Numbered from the stretch's first letter, positions 17,826 through 27,596 are shown. The stretch is 64,000 nt of DNA from Neptunicoccus cionae (GCF_014643735.1 NZ_BMKA01000001.1:682001-746000), one strand, 5' to 3'. A program made the numbers and translations. The notes: generated from the sequence alone by a model not told the origin.

Positions 17826-19601
17826 TCAGGCGGTCTGATCGAGCGGTATGGAAATCGCAAAGGTCGTACCCGCGCCAAGCGTGCTTTCGTAGCTGATCGT
17901 ACCGCCATGTTGCAGCATGATCTGACGAGAGATGTGCATCCCCAGACCGCTTCCGGTGATCTTGCGCTCGTCGCCCTCGGCAATCTGCGAGAAACGCCCG
18001 AACACTTTTTCCTCAGAGTTCGGGGGAATGCCACGGCCGTTGTCTTTGATGAAAATCGTCGCCGTATCAGCGGTGGTTTTCAGGGAAATCCCTACCTCTG
18101 TGCCACTGTCCGAGAATTTCATTGCGTTGGATAATACGTTAACAATCACCTGCCGGAGGCGGACGCTATCGGCAAACACCGGCACCAGCGGATCAAGCGG
18201 GCTATAGGCCAGCGTGATGTTCTTCTCGGGCAGAAAGGTTGCCATGCTTGCAATCGCGTCCCCGAGGATTTCCTGAAGGTCGCCAGCCTCTCTGTTGAGA
18301 TTGAAGTCCGAACTGGCCAGCGCCTGCGTGTCGAGCAGATCATTCACCAAGGCGGCCAGGGATGCCGCGTTTTTGGTCATCAACCGCATCAGGCTATCCG
18401 CCTGCGTGTCCGAGATTTTAGCCTTGCTGTTGGTCAGCAGCGACAAGGAGCCGTTGATTGCGGTCAGCGGGGTGCGCAATTCATGGCTGACAGTGGCCAG
18501 AAACTGCGCCTGAGAACGTTCCGCGGCAATGGCCCGATCTGCGGTCTGTTTCTGGGTGGTGATGTCGACAAAGGCCACTGCCCAGCCAAGCAGCGGCTGT
18601 CCCTGTCCCAAGGCAATCGGATAGGCCCGAGCGACGAAATGCTTGCCGTCATGGGGAATTTCCACGTTCTCGGGCAGGGTGGTCCGGTCGATCAACTGGC
18701 GGAAAACCGGACCAAAAGCGGGCAAGTCCTGAGGTGGGGTTTTCAGGGTCTGGTCATAACGGGTGATAAAATCCCGCGCCGACTGATTGGTATTGTGCAG
18801 AGTGCCGTCACGATCCAGCACAAAGACCAAATCGCGGGAGTTGTAGAAAAACAGATCCCGCGCGATGGCATTCATATCGATCCAGCGCCGGTCGGTGATT
18901 AGCCAGAAAATCAGGATCACCGAAACCGCAAAGGAAAACGGCGTCGGGTCCACATCGAATATCTTAACATCAAAACCCACGTGCAGAACATTGCTGACGA
19001 TCGGGATAATCGTAGTGAGAAACAATTTAACAAAAAAGCTGCGCACGGAGGGATCAGCGCGAAGCGCGGCCCGCCCGGCAATCAGCGTGCAGCCCATAGT
19101 CAGCACGTAAAGATAGGCAATGGAAAAGTAAAAATACGGCCCGTGTTCATAGTAAACATAAGGAAATGTTGCATCGGTGCGCAGGGTTGTACCCGCACTA
19201 TAGAACAGCCCGTGCAGTGGATTGGTGGCCGCCAGCGCAAAGACAAACGCCGGCATGACAAAGCTGCATAAGACGACGATGCGCCGAGGGACCGGGCGCG
19301 ACAGGGTGTATTCAAACAGGAAGAACGACCAGAAGGTCGGCAACAGGACGATACCGGGCCATGCGGCTTTGGCCCAAAAGACCTTGCAGGTTTTTCCCGC
19401 GCTGGAAATTTCAAACCCGACCGACGCGAGCCACCACAACATAAACACAATTCCAAGGATGAACCATTTACTGCCCGGCAGACTGCGATGGCCACGGATC
19501 CAAAAGGCCAGCGCTGCTACAACAAGCGAGGTTGCGAGGATGAATTGTACGGCGGGAATACCAAGATCTATACGCAGGCATTGGGAAAGCTGGGTCGTCA
19601 T
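17826..19601 (-). CDS. membrane sensor histidine kinase with N-terminal 7TM region
   Basis: ATG 19601 gives 591 residues; a GTG at 19616 would add five. The first 235 residues contain about seven hydrophobic helices (from 16-34 to 222-235) of the histidine-kinase N-terminal 7TM type, then a PAS-like domain (about 250-350, RDLVFVLDRDGTLHNTN), HisKA with phospho-acceptor H373 in FLATVSHELRTPLT, and an ATPase domain with N box NVLSNAMKFSD, G1 DNGRGIP and G2 GSGLGMHI. No receiver domain and no response regulator are adjacent. It is convergent with the SqrR-like gene, from which it is separated by 24 bases, so the two are separate units. Confidence 0.87.
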   Translation of the reverse strand: MTTQLSQCLRIDLGIPAVQFILATSLVVAALAFWIRGHRSLPGSKWFILGIVFMLWWLASVGFEISSAGKTCKVFWAKAAWPGIVLLPTFWSFFLFEYTLSRPVPRRIVVLCSFVMPAFVFALAATNPLHGLFYSAGTTLRTDATFPYVYYEHGPYFYFSIAYLYVLTMGCTLIAGRAALRADPSVRSFFVKLFLTTIIPIVSNVLHVGFDVKIFDVDPTPFSFAVSVILIFWLITDRRWIDMNAIARDLFFYNSRDLVFVLDRDGTLHNTNQSARDFITRYDQTLKTPPQDLPAFGPVFRQLIDRTTLPENVEIPHDGKHFVARAYPIALGQGQPLLGWAVAFVDITTQKQTADRAIAAERSQAQFLATVSHELRTPLTAINGSLSLLTNSKAKISDTQADSLMRLMTKNAASLAALVNDLLDTQALASSDFNLNREAGDLQEILGDAIASMATFLPEKNITLAYSPLDPLVPVFADSVRLRQVIVNVLSNAMKFSDSGTEVGISLKTTADTATIFIKDNGRGIPPNSEEKVFGRFSQIAEGDERKITGSGLGMHISRQIMLQHGGTISYESTLGAGTTFAISIPLDQTA

Positions 19602-19741
19602 GGTCGGTCTCGGCACAAGTTACTTAGAAATACTAGAATAGATCTGCAGGTTGGGCCGAGCTTTACACGGTTAACCGAACGAAAGGGAATTCATTTCAAC
19701 ACAAATGAAAGATAACATTTTTTGGCGCATTGGCACAACAG

Positions 19742-20614
19742 TCAGACGCGTTGTCCCGATCGCGCCGATAATACCGCAAGCGTGGCGACAGCGGCCATGA
19801 CCACAGCCCCCCCGAGGATCTCCCGCGCGGTCATGGCCTCCCCAAGAAGCCCCCAGACCCAGAGAGGCGACAGAACGGATTCCAGCAGCACCAGCAGGGA
19901 CACTTCGGAGGCGGGGGCATAGGGTGCGCCCCATGTGACAAGCCCGATGCCAACGCCGATGGTAAACGCCCCCATGATCGCGCTGATCACCAGATCGCGG
20001 AGCGGGATGGACAACCCGTCGCCAAGCAGGAACGCGCATCCAGCGGCAAGCAGACCCGCCAGCACGCCGCCCAGAAATGTCCCCCCCAGCACATCCTCTT
20101 TGCCGCCCGCCCGCGCCGTGACCAGCATCAAGGCGAAGAATGCGGCAGAGCTGAGGGCGAAAAGATTGCCGAGCGTCTGCCCGAGGGCGAGTCCCTCTCC
20201 GGCCATCAGCGCAATTCCCAGCACCGCGACCACAATGATGCCACACACGAGCGGGCGCGGGCGCTCCCCCAACCATCCCCAAGCGAGCAGGGTGGCAAAC
20301 AGCGGGGATGATGCAAGGATAAACAGGGCAGAGGCTACAGAGGTGTTCAGCAGTGCAAAAATATAAAAGGTAAAGGCAAGCGACAGAATCGCCCCCAGCG
20401 CCCAATCCTTGCGATCCAGCGTCGCCAGAAACCGCAGCGGGCCGATTCGCCGTCGCAAACACGCCATGACAGCTATCATCCCCGCCAGTGTCACCGACCG
20501 GTAGGCGAGAATCTGAAACCCGTCCGCCTGTTCAATCAACCGCACACAAAGGGCGGCAAGGCTCATGGCGGTGGCTCCGAGCAGGATCAACAGGGTGGCG
20601 TGGGATTTTGGCAT
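19742..20614 (-). CDS. EamA-type (DMT) metabolite exporter
   Basis: The 290-residue protein has ten predicted helices in two homologous halves, each an EamA unit (first half about 5-140, second about 150-282). Typical phrases are ILAYRSVTLAGMI, LNTSVASALFILASSPLFATLLAW and LLVLLESVLSPLWVWGLLGE at corresponding sites of the two halves. Members export amino acids, nucleosides or drugs, and the substrate cannot be read from sequence. It stands alone between a kinase gene and the tRNA-Asp pair. Confidence 0.83.
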   Translation of the reverse strand: MPKSHATLLILLGATAMSLAALCVRLIEQADGFQILAYRSVTLAGMIAVMACLRRRIGPLRFLATLDRKDWALGAILSLAFTFYIFALLNTSVASALFILASSPLFATLLAWGWLGERPRPLVCGIIVVAVLGIALMAGEGLALGQTLGNLFALSSAAFFALMLVTARAGGKEDVLGGTFLGGVLAGLLAAGCAFLLGDGLSIPLRDLVISAIMGAFTIGVGIGLVTWGAPYAPASEVSLLVLLESVLSPLWVWGLLGEAMTAREILGGAVVMAAVATLAVLSARSGQRV

Positions 20615-20791
20615 TGGGTGGCCCTTGAATTACGGCGTGCCACCGTCAAAGCAGGGTCGGACATCTGTGTCTAGGGAATTAACGACCCTTCGTGCGGGGA
20701 AAGGGGCAGATCGAAAAGGCACAAAACAAGGGGCAAACGGGTGCGCGAAAATCTTTCTCGAAGAATATATCAAACTTAGTTGCAGAACCGC

Positions 20792-20820
20792 TTGACGGGG
20801 TAAACATAGCCCCCTAAAAC
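20792..20820 (+). promoter_or_regulatory. sigma-70-type promoter of the tRNA-Asp pair
   Basis: TTGACG (20792-20797) and TAAAAC (20815-20820) are separated by exactly 17 bases and lie 39 bases before the first tRNA-Asp. The spacing and the -35 box fit a strong housekeeping promoter as seen in front of stable RNA genes. Confidence 0.65.
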
Positions 20821-20859
20821 CCCGCTCACGCCTTACGCTGTAGGGCGCAGATTCAGTAC

Positions 20860-20936
20860 GCGGTTGTAGCTCAGCTGGTTAGAGTGCCGGCCTGTCACGC
20901 CGGAGGTCGCGGGTTCGAGCCCCGTCAACCGCGCCA
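20860..20936 (+). tRNA. tRNA-Asp(GTC), copy 1
   Basis: A 77-base tRNA folds with acceptor GCGGTTG/CAACCGC, discriminator G and encoded CCA. The D-arm carries AGCTCAGCTGGTTAGAGT, the anticodon GTC is at 20894-20896 in CCTGTCACG, and the T-arm holds GGTTCGAGCC. The copy at 20983 differs from it by only one base, in the D loop. Confidence 0.97.
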
Positions 20937-20982
20937 CTGAAACGCTTGGGAAGGCAAACGCCTCGGTATGTATGTACCTCGT

Positions 20983-21059
20983 GCGGTTGTAGCTCAGTTG
21001 GTTAGAGTGCCGGCCTGTCACGCCGGAGGTCGCGGGTTCGAGCCCCGTCAACCGCGCCA
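20983..21059 (+). tRNA. tRNA-Asp(GTC), copy 2
   Basis: A 77-base tRNA with anticodon GTC at 21017-21019 and encoded CCA. It matches copy 1 except for one D-loop base (CAGTTGG instead of CAGCTGG). The two copies are 46 bases apart and share one promoter and one terminator, so they are probably made from a single precursor. Confidence 0.97.
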
Positions 21060-21081
21060 CCCCAAACGGTCTGATACAGAT

Positions 21082-21110
21082 AAAGCGGTCCTTCGGGGCC
21101 GCTTTTCTTG
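21082..21110 (+). terminator. intrinsic terminator after the tRNA pair
   Basis: A 10-bp stem (AAAGCGGTCC at 21082-21091 with GGGCCGCTTT at 21096-21105, one G-T pair) is closed by a TTCG tetraloop and followed by TCTTGTTT. It starts 22 bases after copy 2. Confidence 0.85.
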
Positions 21111-21191
21111 TTTCAAGACGTCTGTAATTTCAACAGCTTAGAAGGCGCAGCCCACGCAATTTCCGGGCTTTGCTAGAGCCGGAAAAAGGCC

Positions 21192-22025
21192 TTAGCTTTT
21201 GGTAAGTGCATCCGGCAAATCAATACCCGCGACCTGTTCGGGAATCGGATCCTGCGCAAGCGGGTGCGTATCCAGTTTGAAGTCTTGGGGATTGTCGAGC
21301 GCCTGCCATTCGCCATTGATGAAGATTTCCAAAGCTCCGAAACTGGCTTTGTATTGCATTTTCGGACTGCCCGGCACCCAATAGCCAAGATAGATATAGG
21401 GCAGTTCAGCCTCGCGTGCGATTTCGATGTGATCGAGGATCATATAGGTGCCAAGCGAGCGGGTGTGCAGATCGGGATTGAAGAAGCTGTAAACCAGTGA
21501 CAACCCGTCCTCCAGCACGTCGGTCAGGCAGACTGCTGTAAGCTCGCGCCGGTTTTGACGGCCTGTTGGAGGGCTGTGATACTCCACCACGCGGCTGCGC
21601 ACAGGGGTTTCTTCGATCATGGAGGCAAATTCAAACACATCCATATCGGCCATTCCGCCATCGGCATGACGCGCCCCGAGATAGGTGCGGAACAGATCGA
21701 ACTGTTCTTCTGTGGCCCAAGGGCTGGTGGCCTGACGGGAGAAATCCCTGTTCCGGTTCAAAATCCTGCGGTGGCTGCGCCGTGGCTTGAAATCTGCGAC
21801 ACGAATGCGCGCGGACAGGCAGGCGTTACATTCTGCACAGGACGGGCGGTAAAGTACGTTTTGGGACCGGCGGAACCCTTGTTTAGACAGCGCGTCATTC
21901 AGCACAGACGCATGGTCCCCTTGCAGAGCAGTAAACAGTTTGCGTTCAACCCTGCCATCCAGATAGGGGCAGGGCTGGGGTGCGGTCACGTAAAACTGTG
22001 GTGCCAGTGGCAGCGTATGGCGCAT
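21192..22025 (-). CDS. bpt: aspartate/glutamate leucyltransferase (N-end rule)
   Basis: The 277-residue protein has the full length of bacterial Bpt, which adds Leu from tRNA to proteins that begin with Asp or Glu and so marks them for ClpS-ClpAP degradation. Visible family features are the N-terminal [19 protein letters not shown] (about 17-35), the Cys-rich [16 protein letters not shown] (59-74, likely zinc or iron-sulfur site) and the central YHSPPTGRQ and [16 protein letters not shown] regions of the ATE1-type GNAT-like fold. It stands upstream of an RDD and a DUF2852 gene on the same strand, a common order in the Roseobacter group. Confidence 0.92.
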   Translation of the reverse strand: MRHTLPLAPQFYVTAPQPCPYLDGRVERKLFTALQGDHASVLNDALSKQGFRRSQNVLYRPSCAECNACLSARIRVADFKPRRSHRRILNRNRDFSRQATSPWATEEQFDLFRTYLGARHADGGMADMDVFEFASMIEETPVRSRVVEYHSPPTGRQNRRELTAVCLTDVLEDGLSLVYSFFNPDLHTRSLGTYMILDHIEIAREAELPYIYLGYWVPGSPKMQYKASFGALEIFINGEWQALDNPQDFKLDTHPLAQDPIPEQVAGIDLPDALTKS

Positions 22026-22109
22026 GTCAGTTCCTTGGGCAGCGGTCCAGCCCAGAGCCTAGCGCGGGACCCTATATTTTTGCAACCCGCTATTCTGACG
22101 GGGGCGGAC

Positions 22110-22550
22110 TCAATCTACCGGGCAATTTATAACAACTGTCCCGAGCAGCAGATCATGTAGCGTCTGACCTTTGTCGTTCAACAGGATAGACAGAATATTG
22201 GCAAAAATGCCAAGCACCGACATAAAGATAAAGATAAACAGGCCGGTATGGAACATTGCTTGTGCTGCGTTTAGCCGGTCGCCGGTACTGTTGCGCACCT
22301 CAATGCCGACGGCCCGCATGCCAAGGGTTGCAGAGCATCTGTGCAGGCAGAAAGCACGGTAGCAAAAATTAGCGACCAGAGCGAGAACAGGAATGAAAAA
22401 CGCCATCAGTCCGAGGCTCGCAATGATGAATGCCAGACAGATGCCGATGACAACGATCAGGTCCAGTACCCAAGCCACAAGCCGTTTGGCAGGAACGCCA
22501 TCATAAAACTGTGCATCTAGTCGGGGATCGGGGTGTTGGGTAATTTGCAT
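22110..22550 (-). CDS. RDD-family membrane protein
   Basis: The 146-residue protein has three or four hydrophobic helices (about 25-45, 48-66, 100-118). The name-giving conserved Arg and Asp residues appear as KRLVAWVLDLIV (22-33, R23 and D30), and TLGMRAVGIEV (75-85) is the usual second RDD motif. The function is unknown; some members take part in Na+/H+ exchange. It probably shares a transcript with the neighbouring minus-strand genes; 84 bases separate it from bpt. Confidence 0.83.
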   Translation of the reverse strand: MQITQHPDPRLDAQFYDGVPAKRLVAWVLDLIVVIGICLAFIIASLGLMAFFIPVLALVANFCYRAFCLHRCSATLGMRAVGIEVRNSTGDRLNAAQAMFHTGLFIFIFMSVLGIFANILSILLNDKGQTLHDLLLGTVVINCPVD

Positions 22551-22627
22551 GATCGCTCATATGTGGGTAACGCTGCCCTTTTGCAAGAGCAGCGCAGCTT
22601 CAGGGAGGGCTTGAACTAAGGCCGAGT

Positions 22628-23035
22628 TTACACGGTTTTAGGTTCGGGTGAAGACGGAGCGGCAACATCGCGCGCCCGTTCGTTCATGAACTGGTCAAAT
22701 TCCGTCTTGTCCTTGGCATCGCGCAGGCGTTGCAGGAAGCTTTGGAAGGCGGTTTGCTCGTCCTCTAGCCGTTTCAGTGTATCGTCGCGGTAGGCGTCAA
22801 ATGCTGCGTTGCCGGACGATTGCGTGTTGCTTACGCGGCGGGCGGCGGATTTGGATGAACGGCTACAGAAAAACGAACCTGACATACGATTGCTCCAGAT
22901 CATGTAAAAGAGAATTGCGAGCCCGACGGGCCAAAAGAAGATAAAGCCGAGGATCATAGCGGCCAGCCAGGCCCCTTTGCCCCGTTCGTCGAGCCAGCTT
23001 TCGGTGGAAGAAAACCAGGTTGCGGGCGTTGACAT
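22628..23035 (-). CDS. DUF2852-family protein
   Basis: ATG 23035 has AAAGGACAG about 8 bases upstream; the 230-residue frame that begins at 23320 overlaps the TetR gene and is spurious. The 135-residue product begins MSTPATWFSSTESWLDERGK, has one strongly hydrophobic stretch (about 22-45, WLAAMILGFIFFWPVGLAIL) and a charged helical tail (about 78-120). This matches DUF2852, found almost only in alphaproteobacteria. No function is known. The C-terminal part may form a coiled coil. Confidence 0.75.
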   Translation of the reverse strand: MSTPATWFSSTESWLDERGKGAWLAAMILGFIFFWPVGLAILFYMIWSNRMSGSFFCSRSSKSAARRVSNTQSSGNAAFDAYRDDTLKRLEDEQTAFQSFLQRLRDAKDKTEFDQFMNERARDVAAPSSPEPKTV

Positions 23036-23177
23036 GTGTACTGTCCTTTCAAGTTGCGTAATGTGAATGTTAATTACATTTACATATTTTGGGGTTCGGA
23101 AGGAAATTTCAAGAGGCAGGCGTAAAGTTTTTCGAAATAGAGGAATACTGGCGTGAACGACAAACCGCGCAAACGGG

Positions 23178-23792
23178 TCAGTCTTTGCCAAGCACCCCAA
23201 GCCCGCGCAGATATATTCCCATGCTGCTTTCCAGCAGGTCCTCGGCAGAGAAAGGGGATCTTGTGCCCGGTTCGCCGCGCGCAAACAGTTCAACCATGCC
23301 GTGACACAGCGCCCAGACATGGTGGCTGATCATGCTCGCTGGCGGGCGTTTGTCTGCGGGGAGGTGACGGCAGAGATCTTCGGCAGCTTGCGTCAACACA
23401 TTCATTGCGCGGTTGGCCACTGTGGCCAGTTCGGCATTGGCGTTGATCTGCACACCGCTCTCAAACATCGCAATATAGTAGCCGGGATATTTGCGGGCAA
23501 AGGCAAGATAGGCGCGCCCTGTGGATTCAAACGCCGACAGGGCCGAGGGCTGACCCTTTTGATAGGCGAACTCCATTAAGTCGGCGAAAATTCCAAACCC
23601 TTGACGGGCAATTTCCGCGATGATTTCCTCGCGGCCTGAAAAATGGCGGTAGGGCGCAGCGGCAGAAACATTGGCCTGTTTCGCCGCCTCGGCCATGGTG
23701 AATCCGGTGGGGCCTTTTTCCTCGATCAGGGCAATGGCCGCCTCGACCAAAGCCTCTTTCAGGTTGCCGTGGTGGTATCCTTTGCGGGCCAA
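23178..23792 (-). CDS. TetR/AcrR-family regulator (WHG-type C-terminal domain)
   Basis: The 204-residue protein begins MARKGYHHGNLKEALVEAA, a frequent start for a TetR subgroup, with the recognition helix in VSAAAPYRHFSGREEII (48-64). The C-terminal domain (about 85-190) includes VWALCHGMVELFARG, where WHG-type domains have an L-x-H-G motif. It lies 124 bases downstream of ppk2 on the same strand. Its targets are not evident. Confidence 0.87.
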   Translation of the reverse strand: MARKGYHHGNLKEALVEAAIALIEEKGPTGFTMAEAAKQANVSAAAPYRHFSGREEIIAEIARQGFGIFADLMEFAYQKGQPSALSAFESTGRAYLAFARKYPGYYIAMFESGVQINANAELATVANRAMNVLTQAAEDLCRHLPADKRPPASMISHHVWALCHGMVELFARGEPGTRSPFSAEDLLESSMGIYLRGLGVLGKD

Positions 23793-23914
23793 ATCCTGCG
23801 CTGCCTTTTCATGACGTTCCGAACGGAGATAGCGTTTCGCCTGCGCCGGTTCAAGCGGGGATAGCGGCGTTGATCTGGCAACTTGTGTCGCTAAGCGGCG
23901 TGGGAACGATACGT

Positions 23915-24790
23915 TTACAGCAACATATCCGGACCGCCGGTGATCTCTGGATCAGGGGATTTCACCACGCTGTCGTCCCGCCCGTCATAGGGAATCTGAC
24001 ACAGCACTTTGCGGATCGCGGCAATACGGGTGCGGCGCTTATCGTCGGACCGGATCACCGTCCACGGGGCGTGTTCACTGTGCGAGCGCGCGAAAGTTTC
24101 GCTGATCGCCTTGGTGTATTCGTCCCATTTGTACAGACCGGTCACATCAATCCCCGACAGCTTCCACTGTTTCAGCCGGTCGCTTTCACGGTCCAGAAAC
24201 CGGCGTAGTTGTTCGGCGCGGCCCACGGTCAGCCAGATTTTCACAAGGATCACACCATCATCCACCAGCATGGCTTCAAAATCGTTCACCTGATTAAAGA
24301 AATGGTCCCGCTGGGCGTCTGTGCAAAAGCCGAAAACTTTTTCCACCACGCCGCGATTGTACCAGCTTCGATCGAACAGGACGATCTGTCCGGCAGAGGG
24401 CAGGTGCTTGATATACCGTTGGAAATACCACTGGCTGCGCTCCTCGTCTGACGGTTTGGGCAGCGCGACCACTTTGGCAATCCGCGGATTCAGGTTTTCG
24501 CGAAACCGCTTGATCGTGCCGCCTTTGCCAGCTGCATCGCGTCCTTCAAAGACTACGGCCACCCGCGCACCGGAGTCAGCGGCCCAAGCCTGCATTTTAA
24601 CCAGTTCGACCTGAAGATTTTCCAGCGTATCCTCGTAATCGTCCTTATCCATACGCTTGTCATAGGCATAATCGGGGTTGAGGATTTCGTTCTTCTTGCC
24701 GCCTTTAATGGCGTCGCGGATGGATTTGGGCGCATCCTGTTCAAAAAACTTGGTAATCGCGCCGTCAAAGGGTTTGTCTGTCTGGGCCAT
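23915..24790 (-). CDS. ppk2: polyphosphate kinase 2
   Basis: The 291-residue protein has a P-loop kinase fold with Walker [10 protein letters not shown] (83-91), lid and Walker B residues FDRSWYNRG (139-147) and the PPK2 motif [19 protein letters not shown]2 enzymes use polyphosphate to phosphorylate GDP or ADP, or nucleoside monophosphates. The single-domain form of this length with the N-terminal [16 protein letters not shown] helix fits class I, which mainly phosphorylates diphosphates. The C-terminal end is an unstructured Pro-Asp-rich tail. No ppk1 or ppx gene is near. Confidence 0.9.
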   Translation of the reverse strand: MAQTDKPFDGAITKFFEQDAPKSIRDAIKGGKKNEILNPDYAYDKRMDKDDYEDTLENLQVELVKMQAWAADSGARVAVVFEGRDAAGKGGTIKRFRENLNPRIAKVVALPKPSDEERSQWYFQRYIKHLPSAGQIVLFDRSWYNRGVVEKVFGFCTDAQRDHFFNQVNDFEAMLVDDGVILVKIWLTVGRAEQLRRFLDRESDRLKQWKLSGIDVTGLYKWDEYTKAISETFARSHSEHAPWTVIRSDDKRRTRIAAIRKVLCQIPYDGRDDSVVKSPDPEITGGPDMLL

Positions 24791-24858
24791 CGTATCCTCT
24801 TAAGCTTTGGGGCGACTATGGCGCTGCCGTTCGGGAAGTGCAACGCCCTGCCAGCGCC

Positions 24859-25797
24859 CTAGCGGGACAGACGTTTTACAGCGGCAAGGATTTCGTCCTG
24901 CGCATAGTGATGGACCGAATGGCCGACGCCTTCGACCTTGGTGTAAGTCACGTTCTCCAGTTGCTTGGACAGAACGTCTGCATGGATAGAAGGCGGCACG
25001 GTTGTGTCTTCTGCACCGTGAATGATCTCAACCGGCATATGCAGATCGGGATAGCGCATGGATTGGTCTTCAATCTGGGGCAACAGGCCATGCACCTGCC
25101 GCCCGTTGGCTCGCAAGGTGATCTTGCGCAGGGTCAGGGGCGCGCCGATATGATCAAGGTAGCCTTCGGGGGTGGGTTTCGGGGTGAAAATGGAGGTCAG
25201 CGTCCCTTCCACCAGAGTACGGGGCGCAAAGGCCGAGAGGGTGGTCCCGAGCAGGGGACCCGTCACAGGACCAGCAGCCAGCGCATAAAGCTTTGAGGGT
25301 GGCGAGACCCAAGGGTTCGACACCGCATTCATCAACAGTAGGCCTTGGGTGGCAGACGGGTAGTCCAGCGCCCACCGCAGCGCCACAGCACCGCCAAAGG
25401 AATAGCCCCCGACAATCGCCTGCGGATAGCCAAGTGCATCTGTCGCCGCCTTCAGCAATGCCGCCTGTTCTGCAAGGCTTTCGCCCCGTTCGTGCAGAAT
25501 ATCGGTAAACCCGTGGCCAGGGCGATCAAAGGCGATAACTGTATGGCTTTGTGCCAGTTTTCCAGTCAGCCCGAAGGTGAAATCCCGCAGGTTTCCCCCC
25601 GCGCCGTGGATCAGCACCACCGGAGGGCCCGATCCTTCAATCACATAGTGGATACGGGTGCCGTCTATGGTGATGAACTGACCGACGGGGGGATAATCAC
25701 GGTTCGCACGGGCATCATTGCGCGCGCTTTTGTAACTGGCCACACCGGAGCCGAGCGCAAGGGCGACTCCGGCGGTTGTGGCCAGTTTGCGGATCAT
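24859..25797 (-). CDS. alpha/beta-fold hydrolase
   Basis: The 312-residue protein starts with a hydrophobic stretch (5-21) that may be an anchor or signal. Oxyanion-hole motif HGAGGN (64-69), nucleophile S133 in GGYSFGG, a probable Asp in HGAEDTTVP and the His in GVGHSVHHY complete a catalytic triad. It overlaps metA by 4 bases (ATGA), so the two are translated together. The substrate is not known; a lactonase, esterase or thioesterase role is equally possible. Confidence 0.82.
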   Translation of the reverse strand: MIRKLATTAGVALALGSGVASYKSARNDARANRDYPPVGQFITIDGTRIHYVIEGSGPPVVLIHGAGGNLRDFTFGLTGKLAQSHTVIAFDRPGHGFTDILHERGESLAEQAALLKAATDALGYPQAIVGGYSFGGAVALRWALDYPSATQGLLLMNAVSNPWVSPPSKLYALAAGPVTGPLLGTTLSAFAPRTLVEGTLTSIFTPKPTPEGYLDHIGAPLTLRKITLRANGRQVHGLLPQIEDQSMRYPDLHMPVEIIHGAEDTTVPPSIHADVLSKQLENVTYTKVEGVGHSVHHYAQDEILAAVKRLSR

Positions 25798-26714
25798 TCA
25801 GCGGTGCCGATTTTTGCCATATCAAACGGTGTGGTCTGATAGATCTCGTTGATCCAGTTCCCGTAAAGCAGATGCCCGTGGCTGCGCCAGCGGTTCAATG
25901 GCGGCTGGGCTGGGTCATCGTCAGGATAGTAGTTCATCGGCACATTAATCGGCGTGCCATTGGCAACATCGCGGTCATATTCCTGCTTTAGCGTATCGCG
26001 GTCGTATTCAAAGTGATTGAACACATACAGCGCACGATGCGCATCGTCCTGCACCAGACAGGGGCCGGACTGATCCGAAGTGATCAGGGTTTTCAGCCCC
26101 GCAGCGTCCAGTTCGTCCTGCCGCACCTCTGTCCAGCGGGACACAGGGATCACCAGATCATCAGAGAACCCGCGCAGATAGGGCGAACCGCTGGCGACCC
26201 GTTTATGGCGGAAGCAGCCAAACGCCTTTTGATCCAGCATATGCTTTTTCACACCGTGGAAATGGTTCACCATCGCCATGCCGCCCCAGCAAACGCCGAA
26301 TGTGGACAGCACATTGGTCTGGGTCCATTCCATGACCTCAACCATTTCCTCCCAATAGCTGACCTCTGGAAAGGGCATGTGTTCAATGGGGGCGCCAGTG
26401 ATCACCAGACCGTCGAACTTGCGGTGCTTTACGTCCTGAAACGACTGATAGAACGCCTCCATATGGTCTTGGGACGTGTTCTTGGACTGGTGTTCGGTCA
26501 TGCGGATCAGGGTTAGATCAATCTGCAATGGGGTGGCCCCGATCAATCGCGCAAACTGGGTTTCCGTTGCGATTTTTTTTGGCATCAGGTTCAAAAGGCC
26601 GATTTGCAACGGGCGGATGTCCTGCCGCGCTGCATCGTCGTCTGTCATCACCATAACGCCCTCGTTTTGAAGAACATCAAAGGCGGGGAGGGCGGAGGGG
26701 ATCGTTATAGGCAT
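25794..26714 (-). CDS. metA: homoserine O-acetyltransferase, MetA family
   Basis: The 306-residue protein is a complete MetA-type enzyme: active-site C142 in FGVCWGGMA and the [10 protein letters not shown] region. The residue at position 111 is Glu (E111), the position that, in characterised Bacillus and E. coli enzymes, separates acetyl-CoA users (Glu) from succinyl-CoA users (Gly). I therefore infer an acetyltransferase, despite the gene family name. It acts in methionine biosynthesis from homoserine. The P-loop ATPase gene 30 bases upstream and the alpha/beta hydrolase overlapping its end are probably co-transcribed. Confidence 0.92.
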   Translation of the reverse strand: MPITIPSALPAFDVLQNEGVMVMTDDDAARQDIRPLQIGLLNLMPKKIATETQFARLIGATPLQIDLTLIRMTEHQSKNTSQDHMEAFYQSFQDVKHRKFDGLVITGAPIEHMPFPEVSYWEEMVEVMEWTQTNVLSTFGVCWGGMAMVNHFHGVKKHMLDQKAFGCFRHKRVASGSPYLRGFSDDLVIPVSRWTEVRQDELDAAGLKTLITSDQSGPCLVQDDAHRALYVFNHFEYDRDTLKQEYDRDVANGTPINVPMNYYPDDDPAQPPLNRWRSHGHLLYGNWINEIYQTTPFDMAKIGTAE

Positions 26715-26744
26715 TCTATGCGTCCAACGTAATTATAGGGTAAC

Positions 26745-27596
26745 TCAGGCAAGCGTGCGGGCGATGAGTTCATTGAAATCACCGGCAGAACGGACCATCG
26801 CCATGTCATCAGCCTTAACCGTGACGCCCCAACGGTCCGCAATCTGGCGATACCGTGGCAGGCGATGGTCCAACAACATTCGATAGCCCCAGCGGATGAA
26901 ATCATCGGGGTTCACTTCCGGCTCGCTCAGCGCGTTATTGGCAAGGTATTCCGACCAAAGCTGTTCGAGGAAATCCGGCTGGTAATACATCGGCTTGGGT
27001 GCCTTGACAAAACGACGGACCAGTTCTTCGATATGGCTGTCCGCCCCTTCGATCCAGACCGGCAGCACATGTTCGCACAGCTCGCTCATCACCGGATCGG
27101 CGGGGCTTTCGGCGTTGATTACCTCAACCATCGAACCGGAGGTGTCACAGACGAAATTGTCATAGCCATAGATGTTCTTGGCGCGGTTGATGAAGTGAAC
27201 CGTGTCATGCAGCGCGCGGGTCTCTGCCTCGGCGTGGAGCGCTTGGCGTCGGGTGTATTCGCGAAACGGAATGCCGCCCAGATCAGGATTGCCCGGTTTG
27301 CCAAGGTAGGTGGACAGGGGCGACAGGTTCTCAAACGTGATATTGGAGCCGATATAAATACTGTCATTGCGCAGCAGGTTCGCCAGAAACGGATTCTTCA
27401 TCGCTTCGGCTTTGAAGTTATCGACGATATGTTCGCCCATATATCGTGTGCCAATGCGGTAATCGACGGAGTAGTGGAACCAGCCTTCATCCCGCAAGGT
27501 ATTGGACACAAAGGTTTTCCCAAGGCCGGACATGCCAAACAGCATCACCCGTTTTTGCGGTGCATCGCGCCAGTCTTGTGCGGAGTTGTAAAGCAT
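26745..27596 (-). CDS. P-loop ATPase of unknown function
   Basis: The 283-residue protein has a clear Walker A GMSGLGKT (21-28) near the N-terminus, followed by FVSNTLRDEGWFHYSVDYRIG (described by position 29-49), and a shikimate-kinase-like arrangement. A NFVCDTSGS stretch (about 142-150) is a Walker B-type strand. The C-terminal third is charged and helical, without membrane segments. It is immediately upstream of metA, a neighbourhood I have seen in Rhodobacterales, but no function is assigned. It could be a small-molecule kinase. Confidence 0.7.
   Translation of the reverse strand: MLYNSAQDWRDAPQKRVMLFGMSGLGKTFVSNTLRDEGWFHYSVDYRIGTRYMGEHIVDNFKAEAMKNPFLANLLRNDSIYIGSNITFENLSPLSTYLGKPGNPDLGGIPFREYTRRQALHAEAETRALHDTVHFINRAKNIYGYDNFVCDTSGSMVEVINAESPADPVMSELCEHVLPVWIEGADSHIEELVRRFVKAPKPMYYQPDFLEQLWSEYLANNALSEPEVNPDDFIRWGYRMLLDHRLPRYRQIADRWGVTVKADDMAMVRSAGDFNELIARTLA

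Noticed and set aside
22628-23320. 230-residue version of the DUF2852 protein
   Set aside because: The extra N-terminal 95 residues overlap the TetR gene out of frame, while ATG 23035 has a good ribosome site and a family-like N-terminus.
26700-26760. SAM riboswitch in front of metA
   Set aside because: Only 30 bases lie between the ATPase stop and metA, and no SAM-II-like fold could be drawn.
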